NCBI GenBank assembly: GCA_963678705.1
Contig: OY783205.1
Span: forward strand, 15,190,001-15,254,000
Direction of reading: 5' to 3'
DNA: 64,000 nt
Source: Panorpa germanica
Taxonomy: Eukaryota > Arthropoda > Insecta > Mecoptera > Panorpidae
A model generated the notes under the pieces. The model was not told where the DNA came from and did no database searches. It saw only the letters and a list, made by a program, of their open reading frames with translations. The position numbers and the translations under genes are program-made. Position 1 is the stretch's first letter. Every line of letters starts with the position of its first letter. This document shows, one piece after another, positions 1 through 12,433 of the stretch.

Positions 1-207
1 AAATACAGTTATTAACATGTTTTTACAAAAACGAAAAAGAAATATAATTTGTTTACAGCTCAGAATTGGAAAGAAAATAAATAATATAAGTTCAATCGCC
101 ATGAATGTACAAATTAAAGAAGCATACGTTTTAGGACGAAATACTAAATCTTCCATTTTTGATTTGCTGAGAAATTTTGTTTCACAAAAATAAAAACTTA
201 TTTTCAG

Positions 208-237
208 TTGCATTTCTTAATAATTTTCCCAATTCGA
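208..237 (+). CDS. Candidate upstream exon, 30 nt
   Basis: Acceptor ttattttcag, donor gtgaga after CGA. In phase 1 it reads AFLNNFPNS and completes ACT (Thr) with m1. Length and frame fit, but one longer candidate can arise by chance. No Met-plus-signal exon was recognised upstream. Confidence 0.32.
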
Positions 238-316
238 GTGAGAAGTAAAAAATTAGTAATGCATTTTGTACAGATAAATTATGGGGTTATAAGATGTATA
301 AATTTGTTTTAGTTAA

Positions 317-887
317 GGAGATCCTAGTACCACCGCAGTGTAAATAATTCCCGTAACAATAAAATATTACTTATTACTCTTTCCATGCATGAAAAATAAT
401 TTTAATATTTATAGATAATATTACACTATAAATTAAAAAAGAAAATTAATTACTAAAAATTTATAAACATTCAATTGATTAAAAATATGGTACTCTCTCG
501 CTTAGTACATAACCTGAACATTTAGACCTAATGTCTTTCGAATATTCCTTATTTATTATTTATTTATTTGATATTGTTATTTATTGTTATTATTATTATT
601 TTTGTTAATGCTTTGGAAGCATGCTATTTTTATTATTTTAATCGAATGTTTTCTGAACCATATTCAATTAAAATAATAATTTTCTCTAATAGATACTTAC
701 ATGAAATTTTCAATCAACATAATTCAATCAGATAATGAATCCCCATATACTTGTACGTGAAATTATCATTTTTTCGGAAATTTACCCTTATTTTTTATTT
801 TTTTTATTATTAATTATTGATTATCGTTGAACAAATTTACAAAGTTTCAGCAAGTTCTCCATTCCTTGTTACTTCACGAGGATCTCC
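317..887. mobile_element. TTAA-flanked MITE, piggyBac-like
   Basis: Terminal inverted repeats ggagatcct (317-325) and aggatctcc (879-887), extended by near matches, lie directly inside TTAA at 313-316 and 888-891. TTAA duplication is the piggyBac hallmark. There is no ORF inside; the interior is T-rich. Confidence 0.5.
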
Positions 888-1304
888 TTAAGTTAAATAT
901 AATTGAGTTAAATACAATTTTTGCGTTCCCTGTATTAATCGTACTATCGCTGTGAAGACACAAAAGCTTTTGAAGAATCATTAGGATATTATTACACGCC
1001 TTTCTTAAGCACGTCTCACTCGACATTAACAATAAATAACTAGACTTTTGGTTTCCACACAGTGGAACATATTTTATCGCAAGGGCAGAGCTCTTGAAAC
1101 TGATCACCTTCTTAGCTGGAGGAGTGTACTAATTGTCAACGTCTTTGACGTCTTGTAGCAAAAGTGAATGGTTAATAAAACCGGCCAAGCTATAAATATA
1201 GCTATAAAAAGTTTGCATTTTATTGCGGCGTTATCATTACACTTTTTTAATTTTTGTGTAATCAATTTATCTTTGTGACTAATATGATACTTTCCTTTAC
1301 TCAG
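888..1304. other. Unassigned AT-rich stretch before m1
   Basis: Contains no recognised gene or repeat. No exon with a start codon and signal peptide could be placed here. Confidence 0.4.
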
Positions 1305-1310
1305 CTGAAT
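1305..1310 (+). CDS. Microexon m1, 6 nt
   Basis: ttactcag|CTGAAT|gtaagt. The acceptor has a strong pyrimidine tract (tttcctttac) and the donor is perfect. It completes an unknown codon ending in CT, then encodes GAA (Glu) and starts the next codon with T. Confidence 0.75.
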
Positions 1311-3810
1311 GTAAGTACAGATACTTTGCATCATCTAGATTATCCTATGATATCCTAGATTAGAACTAAGCTAGAACTAGTTAATGAGAACTAGTTCACA
1401 AACAATATTCCACATATTTTTTTCATTAACTACAATTTAACCCATTGTCACCAAAGTGCAATAAACTAACCCATTTATTACATTGTTTATCTTGTCACGT
1501 GGTAGCAAATTTTATCTTCACTACTCATCTTCCGAGCTCTCTTACTCTGGAACTTAAATTCGTTGGAGCGAACAGAACAAATTCTAAAATTTCAAAGAAA
1601 TTGTAATTTCAATTGTTTTTGCTTTTGTAACTGAACGTCTTGCAATTGCATAAATTATGGTGTCTTTTCTCTTAAATTATTTGGTGAACCAGTCAAATCT
1701 GCTATTTTAAAGGCTCAAACAATATAACGTCGCTCATTCTGAGTTTTCGTATGAAGTGAACCTTGTCTGTCTGATCTCAGTTAATCATTCTTACGCACTT
1801 AACCCATAGTTACGTAAATGTTATGTTTAAGTTTACTACGCGTGAACACAATTAATATTGTTTGGATATCATTGCAGATGGTAAGATACTTACAATAAGT
1901 GATTTAAGTTTAAAATGTTTTAAAGACAATTCTAGGTAGCACAAGTAAAGTACTTTGGTCCAGTTTAACAGCAATACTGTCAGTTTGTATTTGATGTCGA
2001 GGAGTGAAATGTTTACTGAAACATATTTAATATGTAACAAGGAAACGATGTACATCCTGAAATGTTTAAAATGCAAAGTTTTTTTTAGATAAAAAACATG
2101 TGTTCTCGGATTTTCCCCTGAATTGCCGGGAAACATATTTCAAAATTTTATAAAAGAGGCACTGGGAAAGTTAGGGGAGTTCGATTAAAATTTTTATACC
2201 TAATTTACAAAATAAAAAAAAATTTAATTTTGGAACAAAGTGAAAATTGAAAAATTTTTATATTTTGTTGTAATAAATATATTTTTTTCAACATGCACTG
2301 TTCTAACACCATCATAAAACTTATACTACGATAATCAAAGTTAAATTTATAAATCCTAGATACCGTTAGATAATAGATGTAAAATGTTATAATCTCTTTT
2401 AAAATAAGTCTTAACATTTCTTTAACGGTTTGCGCTTTTGTTTTTTAAATAGCTAACACGTTTTGCCAGTATAATTTTGTAAATACGAGGCGTGTTTTTT
2501 AAGTAAGTACCGTTTTGGAATTAAAAAAAGACGTGCAAAGATATCGCAATAATTTTATTTTTACATGAAAGCCTGTACCTTAATCTACTTTTCTACATAA
2601 TTTCCGTGAATATTGAGGCACTTGTCATAACGTGGCACCAGTTTTTGAATACCCTCCTCATAAAATTCTGCCGCCTGACTTGTCACAATGCGATACAAAA
2701 CACTACGAGAATATTGAGGAAACCAGTCGCACATTGATGAAATTGTAAAGAGTCTGTTTTCTCTCACTTTTTCTTCCACTTTCTGCACAAAATCTTCATT
2801 AAAGACCGAAGGACGCCCACTCCGTTCTTCATCATGCACATTTGTGCGGCCATCTTTAAATGCTCTCACCCATTTCCTTACCATTCCATCACTCATAATG
2901 TTTTGTCCGTAAACTTCACAGATCTCACGATGAATATCGATCGGTTTTACGCCTTTAGCACTAAGAAATCGTATAACAGCCCGTACTTCACAATCGGCGG
3001 GACTCACGATTGTCGGAGGCATCTTAAACACTCAGTAAACAACGTATACAATGAAGAATCAGACTGTAATGGCGTCAGTGCGTAGACAAGAGATGTAGGT
3101 AACCAGCGCGCATGCGCGGAACGCCGACCGTAGCGCTGCAAAGGCGGAAACGCAAAACGGTACTTCCTTAAAAAACATGCCTCGTATATTTAAATTTTAA
3201 AACAAAAGCAGCCACCTGCATTCAACTTTTGTACTAGGGAAGTACTATTTTATCTATAAAGGTATTAATCATTTGGTACAATGGTATTGGAAATAGTGAT
3301 ATAATTATAAACAATATTAAGAATTTCTACATGTTATATTAATTAGTTGATATAAATTTCACACATTGTATGAGAGATTCAAATGTTTGCCACTAACTTG
3401 TGAGTCAAATATAGGAACATTGACATGGCAAGTTTCATGGCAATGACACTGACACTGTTTAACAAAAACCTTCCATTATTGGACGATTCGTGCAACCGGG
3501 CATGACATGAGGATCACGTGTGTCTTAACGGTAGAAAAATACATTTTGACGCGGGTCAAATGACCTCCAACAGCCCGAACTTCCAACGTGAACGTTGGAC
3601 ACATGATATTAGACACATTTATTTACGACATCGGCCATACGATGTGTCCAACCATCAATCGTCCAACGTTGGAAGGTGTTCGTAGCATTGTTTGGATAAC
3701 ACCATAAGGGCACTGCTATAGTTGCAACATACAATGCTGAGCATAATGCCGCATTATGCGCTCTAGTGACATAGTTGGTAAACAACTAGTATGTACTGTC
3801 ATGTTTAATC

Positions 3811-3885
<75 letters not shown>

Positions 3886-6800
3886 ATATACATATAATAA
3901 ATATATGATATAATTTTCACATCAGATATTAATATATAGGAAATATCGTAATGTTACATGGGTAGCTCTACTCATTAATTAACAATATTAATTTTTAACG
4001 CTGCCTATAAACAGATCGTAAGTAATAGACTCAACCGTGTCTTTCCTGTTTGGCGTAGAATTAAGTGCAGTTATTCATGTTGATATTTTCATTTAATTTG
4101 TGTGAACAGAATGTAAGGACTGGATTTATTTACTGTGATTTATTAAACTTTATATGCATCGTATCTGCTTAACTCTATTAAGTATTTTATTCTAAGCGTT
4201 AATCTTTGTATAATATTTGCGTTTTCGTTTTCATGACTTAGATTTTTTCTTTAATATTTTGAATGGCTTCTAGGTCCACAATCTTATTGTTATAGAATCT
4301 GCACTACCACTTATTCTACTTTAAATGACTCTAGCAATTTCGTTTTAGTTAATAAAATTCATTTTTTAAATCTGCTGCTTTCGTACCATTCAATTACTTA
4401 AATTATTCTTATTGCAAAAAACAAAGATGTAATTTCTATACGTCATATGCTATACTCTCATCCTTGCTACATATCTGCAAGCTACTTTATTGCTTTATTT
4501 GTTTCATTGCTCTTACTCATATTTATTCGAATTCAATTCAAAGTTTACGACTGTGTCATATGTTATGTGCAAATGTACATATTTAAACATTGCTGCATGT
4601 ACATAGTATGTACTGCCATGTTTATTCATTTCATGTATGTGCAATACATATACAGGATATTGTCTTCATATTAGTAAACACCGAATTTTGATTTGTGATA
4701 TTCAGGAAAGCAATATTCTAATGAAAACCATAAGTCAAATATTATTTACAAGCGCCTGGATTTGACATATTATGTCAATAGATGTTTAAATATTTGGTAC
4801 TGATATAAATACTTACATTTTTGGGTTAGAAGCTGAGTTATGAGCCTTTTTCTGAGTTACCTCTCTAATGTACTGTATGTTGCTAAAAAATATATATGGA
4901 CGTTTTAAAACATATTGAATTATCAGTAATGAATCAAAATAATTAAGAACCGATACGAAAAAAATTACACAATAAATTAACAGAAAATAACCAGATAACA
5001 ATAATCATCGCTCTTGTTTTTTTTATGTATGAAAATTTTCAATGAAAAAGGTAATAAAACGAGGGACAGAAGATTGTCTACAATGGATTATTATTACGGA
5101 TTATTTTGGGTTTATTACATAATACATTATATAAGTATACAGAGAATGTCCATTATCATTGTAAAATATTGAATTTGCTCATTTTACTTGTATCTTCAAG
5201 TGATTTATTTATTTTATGTATTTGATTATGTTAATTCAAGTAATTTAGTAAAACAACTAATGACTTTTTCTTCTTTTTCCAACAACTTTCATTTACTTTC
5301 CATTACGTACGACATTCTCCATGCAGGCGGTAAGATATCTTCCAGGATGAGGGTCAATATTATTTGTACTAAATGCATTAATTATTTGAAATCCGTAATA
5401 CAAAATTAGCCGTTATAAACTTTTACGATAACTACAATAAACAGCACTCAGTATGTTAGCGTATATTATAATATTCCAAGTGTAAGTTTATATGTTTATG
5501 TGTTTATATGATTTACGCAATTCGTATGGTGGCTTGAAAACGGCACTGCGCATTTTCCTGAAAATTGTCTATTTTGTAGAGAAAAATTGAAAGAGTAAAT
5601 AGATTTAAGTTTGAAATGAAATTACGAATTATTTTGTTAAATTCAAATCATACACACTATAAAGACGTCGCTTGCGATGAGTTTAAACACTAGTGCTTTG
5701 TTATAATTGCTCTTGAAGACAATGGACCACAATCAATTTAGGTCACCCTTTTATTTTGACGTTATGACCTTATTATTGAAATATTTTTGAAGTAAAGTTT
5801 GCTAGATTTGTCGTGTTCTTGACAAATTTGTATAAGAGAATTTCTTTCCATAATTTCAGGCAGTAAATAAACTCTACATTTATTATAGAATTGTACAATT
5901 TCAGATATATAATGTATTTTGTAGGCACTGATGATTTGTGTATTGTGTTGTTCAGCTGGTAAGTGCTCTTGAATTTTAAGCATAAATCCGATGCCTTTAT
6001 GACAAGGACGATGACGCGACGTTTCACAATGCGTGACATTGACTAAATTGTTGTTACGGTTGTATATACGGCTTTAGCCAGTGATTTTTAAAATTGTCAA
6101 AATATCATCATTTGTTAAATTTCTAATCGTTAAATTCCCCAATGTACAACATACGAACAATATGGTCACACAAAATGCCACCGTCTTCGCTGACTGCGTT
6201 ATGTCAAGACAATTATTCCGCATATTTTCAGCAATAGGAAGATGGAGCAGTTTTAAAAACGAGGGAAGGAAGATAACAGATGGAAGATGTTGCATCCTAT
6301 ATGAACAATAATAAACGGTGTTGGCTATTTAAATCTTTTAATTATACATCAGACATTTACTATTTTTATGGTCAACTTTTATTAGGTTTAAGTAATATAG
6401 TAATTTAGAATTAGTAGATAATAATCCATTAATTATTTTGAGTTATAAGAATTGTAGACCTTTTTTGGAACCATGCTTAAATGTATTTTATTGAGGCCCG
6501 ACAACAATATTTATGACTAATGGATTGTCAACGGCCAGTTAGTTCTTACTTAAGTACTTTTATTACTAGTGTTTTTGACCACGCCCACAACCTGTTTCCC
6601 TTCCATTACTTTTATTTACTTGCTAGAACTGTTTTGAAATATATCATTCTTGTATTAAGTTTTGAAGCAACAACAGCTTAGTTATAAGTCTCAATATAAA
6701 TTCTGAATCTAAGATTCAAGCATTGCCGCTACTTAGGTTAAGTCTTAAGCAACGATCATAGTTGCGGTTTGTTCTCATGCAACAGCCATCATTGTTATTC

Positions 6801-9800
6801 TTGAGCTGTATTGACGCTTAGTTTTTAGTAGTATTCTTACATGCTACTCCAGTATTAAATAAACCAATTCATTAAACAAACATTCACGTGGACTCATTTA
6901 TTATAAACAATCAAACGTACATTGCAGTATTGTCAAACAGCACAATACAAACACGCATTTGTACAATACAGCCACGGTAAACTAACCGTAACGAGGAAGG
7001 CTCTGCTAGGTAGATTGATAGTGAAAAGAAGAGTCAAGGAAAATAGAAAGATGAAAAAAAGCAAAGTATGACCAACACCAGCAGATGTCTCAATTAAAGG
7101 TTGCATTAGCTACGCCCAAACAACCAAAATTACCTAAATAAAAAGCCAAATACCTTTCTAAAGACCTCTAGTTAAGACAGGAGTTCCTTCAACTCAGATG
7201 AACATACGTGTACCCGTAATCATTTAATCCTAACTCACTTTCTTGTTTTCATTTATTAGATGGTAAGTTATTGTCATGCAAATTTGGTTATTTTTTTATT
7301 TTGGTGTCTATTCTATTCTACAATTGGCTGATATTATTGGCATTAAATATTTACGCATCGTGGACTTCAAAGACACAAAACAATTTCCTCTTTTACTAAA
7401 TACTAAAATGCGAATTCTCAGTGCTTAATTCGAAATAATAATACACGCAAGATATGAAACGCATAATCAGACGCTATAACGTAAGCCATTGTGGTGGGCG
7501 AATTACAGTACCTTTGTGTAGTGCTTTGATAGTAAAAATGAGCCATACGAACACCATATAATATTCAACGGTTTTTAAATGTTTTTTTTGTTTGTTCTTG
7601 TTTTCTATTTGGTTTGCGTCTTCGCTTTATTCAATATATTAAAATCAGAACGTAGGTTTCTGTTTTGTTGTGTTTAACAACTGCATCAATTTGAACAATT
7701 TATAAAGCTGCATGTACATTTTTTCATTCAACAGCTTGTAAGTTTGCGTAATTAAAATTACTAGAAATTTCTTTTTTGGGAAAATGCAGAACAACAATGG
7801 GCTTGTGAACAATGTCTTAATGAGTTTACTAGAACCTCAAATGCTCAATTATTTTTTAATAACTCCTTATATATTAGAGATATTAAATGGAATCCAACGT
7901 TATAAGAACTTCAATATTTGTTACAGACATGTGTCACATGTGTCAAAATGCCAAATCATTTATACAACAGACACGTACGAGTGTGTGTTACTGCTTACAG
8001 CTAACGATGGTTGCCAAGAAGGAAAAAATATCTCGATTACTTATTAAATTCAAATTTGATATAGCTATAACTACGTAAACAATTGTATATTTAAGAAAAT
8101 CAAAGCTTAAACAAAAGACTCTTATACAAGCCCATTAAAAATACAATTCATGTACAAATCAATGTTAACTTTTTGCTTATATCAAATAACCCCTTATGTC
8201 TACTCAGGGTGTAAGTATCTCATTCAATGCGGTCATAAAAATAAATTGTTATATTCAGTAAGCAATGTCTTGTATAACTTGTTGATAAGGTCTATCTTAA
8301 TGAACAAGGGCCCAGCATCCTCGCGCCCCAACCCAAGCTTTAGAAAACCCACTTAAATCCTTGTGTATATCTTTTAAGACACTCATGTCTTTGTGCTTGT
8401 ACTTTTAACTTTTATAAATCTTCCAATATAAATTTTTAAAATTCTACACTTATGCAGTTATAACTTTTTCATTTCTCGTCAATCATCATCAACAATACTT
8501 ACTTTCAATTTACATAAATTGCACAAAGAACAAGGGCCTCGATATTGCCTAGATATTGTATTATATTACACTCTCTTAAAATAAACTAATGCTCTTACTA
8601 TTTTATGTTTTGCTTTGTAAGCTAATTTTAAGTTAAAATAACCACATAAAAGTTGTTGTGAAAACATTATGTTGTTTCCGCTGGTTCGTATGGGTTGCAG
8701 TAATTCAGGAGTTTGCTGCTGGATCCGGGGAACTCTTTGTGGACTGAGTAGAGATTGACTGCTGCTGCTGGTTTTTGTTTTTGTGGTTAATCATCTTTCC
8801 CCTAATTCATATATGTAAATGGGGCATACCCTATAGGGGCTGTTGTTGTTGGCCATGACAAGAGCCGCATATCTAACAGTTTGTCTTCTGCACCCTGCAC
8901 GGGGGAGAGGTTTTTGTCGGCCTGATGTTTGATTGTGCATAACATCCAGGCAATGTTACGGCAAGCAACACTATTGTGTTCGAACTTTTAGCACCTATGA
9001 TACCGGGCACTATCCGTTCCAATGAAATGCAGATTCCTGCGTTACAGTTTTGTAGCTTTTTAGGTTTATTAAATATTTCTTGGCATCAAATACAATATGT
9101 ACAAATATTTAAAGGCTGTAAGTATTTAAATTCTAGCATTCAGTCAACATAAGAATTAACAAAGTGCAGATGCAATTTACATAGCATTGCATCCAACTGA
9201 CGTTAACGTCGTCAATATTTTAATTTCTATTAATTAACAATTTAATGGTATTTAACATATCTTTCTTTTCTATTGGTCCGATTCATTACTTTGATTGAGC
9301 AGTAGGTAAGTATCTGACAACAGAACATGAAACTGGTTTCCTCCGACTTCAACAAATACAATATCACCCCGAATTATTCCTTTACTCGTAAAATAATTTA
9401 CTAGACAGCAAAATAAAATAAACCAATTTGTCAGATAAGATTACGAAAAAAACATTTAAAAGTAGATTATCAAGGCAAAATAGGGGGAGGGTATGGATGT
9501 AAGGGAGAGGTTACTATTGTGGTTTTCTCACATAAAGGTAGTGAAAGAAATTGAAAATATGTAATATATTACTTCAATACAAAAACATCTTGGGTTAAGA
9601 AGAAAAACATAGTAACATAGCCTTTGCAAAGAGTATTTCATTTCAAATTTTAATTCCATTTTAATACTTAACCTACGAGTTAATATTTTAGGTAAATTTG
9701 GGTATATTTGATTGAATAGATACAGAACAGCTTTCGACATACAATTAGCATTGGCTAATATTCTGAAAATTAAAAAAACATAAATAAATGATTGAATATC

Positions 9801-12371
9801 AAATTGATGTTTGGCACGTTTCACTAGTATCTGAATCTAATCAATTCCTGTGCCTCATATGTAATAGAATGTGAGTATCAGCTGGTCTTTAATAGTTACA
9901 TTTATATAGCTAGTGCATAAATGTTCGCTTTGTACAATTTTTAAGTCGCTTTATACAAAATTTAGAATAAAATTTATTATACGGACAGGGGGTGAGAACA
10001 TTTTATTATTAATTGTTATTATTAAGCGTGATCCTGTGTTTTTTTCAGTCATCATATCACATGGCTTTTATACAATGAGCAGGAGGTTATACTGATTTGC
10101 ATTTTTCAATGTTTTTATATGTGGACCTAAAAAGTGAAACTGATTGCTAATCGAAAACATTAGGTGCCCCCGTTTGTCTTTCAGTTAATTCAACTCATCG
10201 ATGCATTAAAAAAAATTACAAATCTGCAACAAGATAATTAAACTGATTGTGGGTTTCATTATTTAACGATTTGTAGTGTGTTAACATAGATAAGACCGCC
10301 GCTGAGGAAATAAAAAGATATGCTTCTAAGCATCATGACAGGGCTGCTCTGTAATCCGAATGACGAGGTACTCCAACTTGAGACTTACGAAGTAGAAACC
10401 TTTCGAACTACAATGACAATCAAAAAATAAATTAAAAGAAAGCTACAAAATGTGTAAAAATCGTATGTTATCGTAATCGTAATTACACGTAATCGTAATC
10501 GTATGTAGACGTATTGGTCATAGATAAATTGCTGATTGTCGGTAACTCACCCTATATAGCCCAAATGTCGATTCAAATTTTATACGCCTCTGATCCATAC
10601 TGCTTTTAGTGCTACAGCAACTAAACTGTGATGAATATACCTTATTTACCTTACCTTAGCTTACCTTAACTTAGTGGATGTTAAGTAACACAACCTGATT
10701 GTTGGCTTACTACAGAGCGTAAGTTTTATAGGGCATTTTTTAATCGCATTTTTAATGTTCAAATATTATGTTAATCTATGAAATTGTATTATTGAGATAT
10801 TATAAGTTCTATACGTACTTAATCAGTTGGTAAATAATAAATTAATCGAAAACTAGATTTTAACAAAAACTAATTATCTAATCGTTTCGTGCAACACTCG
10901 TTTTATTTTTTTTTCTTTCTGTAAAGTATGTAAGTTATTAGCTAAAGCAACCATTTCAACATTTGTTTTATACCTAACATACAAAGGCATTCAACATTCT
11001 AAACTAAGTACAGAAGTAAGTATTGAGTAGACAACAAATTAAAAATACGAAATACCTGTTAATTATAGGCAGTAAGTATCACTAGTTTAGAAAACAAGCG
11101 TCAGATGGTGCTGCCTTAATCCTTCGATACAATTTTAACATCATTTCATCACATTCAGTTAGTGTGTGCAGATTGTCATTAACGTAAATATTTATAGTAA
11201 AGTACCGTGACTACTGTTGTTTACAAACAAACATTTAATAATGAAATTAATTAAAAACAAGCATTTAGTGAAGAACTATTGAAAGATACAAATACTAACT
11301 TTTCGATTCACTGTTCATTTCTCTACTTTCGTATGTTCTTATGGACTTTAGGACATTGCTAAAACTGTATTTCTGATCAGTACTGTTTAAGGAGTAGCTT
11401 TGAATTTTGGTATTGTTGGTATGAGGAATAGTAGTAATGTAATTTTTACTACATGCAGTACGAGTAGCAATGCACACATGCTTGTACACCACGAATTAAA
11501 ACAAATCGCAAGATCGGGCAAAAATTACAATTCCTAATCTTCTAATCATAGTCATCGTTAAGGCTAACATATTTGTTCCAACGTGTAACAGGTTTTTTCA
11601 TTCCGTCACTGAACAATTCTTTTGACTTTTCTCGAATCCAGGACATTCATCGTCTTACCTCATCGTCTGAGGTGAATTGAGTACCCTTGAAGTATCTCTT
11701 GAGTAAAGGATATAAATAAAAATCTCAAGTTGCAAGATCAGGCGAGTAAGGAGAATCGGTTCAGACTTCAGGTTTCGTAGAGCCAGATAGTGCACAGATT
11801 TTACGGTATCCAATTGTGAAGTTGTTAAAGCAGATGTTTTATGTTCTGTGACAATGATAAAACGTCTGCTTAAAGCTTTCCCAGAATTCAATTTACAGTA
11901 GAACTAGCAACGGCAATAAATCACGGTTTAAAACTCACCTTAAATATCCTTTTAACGAGGAAAGAAAACTTTGAAAGGAATGAAATGGCGACAGAAGGGT
12001 GGAAGAGGTACAATAGCAGGAAAGAATGGTCAAAATTTATAGCAGTAGATACAACGCTAGGTACAAAAGTACATGTAAAAGTAGGATGCCAGATTTTATG
12101 AGGGGAACAGCGACATTTAGATAGAAGAACGAAGAAAATAGAAGAAGATACTGGGTGGACAGAGAAGGAAGTGCAGGGTTTGCAAAGCAGAGGTGAAGAC
12201 ACCGGAGCAAGTAAGTTATGTTTGTGTGGACAGGGTGGGCAGCAGTATGAAGGTGGAGCAGTTCTTAAAAGGAAGAAGGAAGGTAACAAATGGATGGCAG
12301 AAATAACACGATGGAACAAGGCTGAGAAGTAGAGGGGAAGAACATGAAGCAGAAGAAAGGAAATAATTTGA

Positions 12372-12433
<62 letters not shown>

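Noticed and set aside
2834-3085. Plus-strand ORF inside the mariner element
   Set aside because: Antisense shadow of the transposase remnant.
5476-5486. ccaag|t|gtaagt at 5.48 kb
   Set aside because: It is part of the Helitron-like family sequence, which recurs elsewhere without the gene.
9490-9504. A 15-nt candidate before gtaagg at 9500
   Set aside because: It would give TAA at the junction with the next exon in phase 1, and the acceptor side is G-rich.
11007-11018. gtaagt at 11014 after tacag or ctaag
   Set aside because: Possible exons are 2 or 7 nt; both break the frame, and the 2-nt version creates TAA.
12208-12210. AG|CAA|gtaagt at about 12.2 kb
   Set aside because: No pyrimidine tract, and it lies inside an R1-like LINE remnant of purine-rich coding origin.
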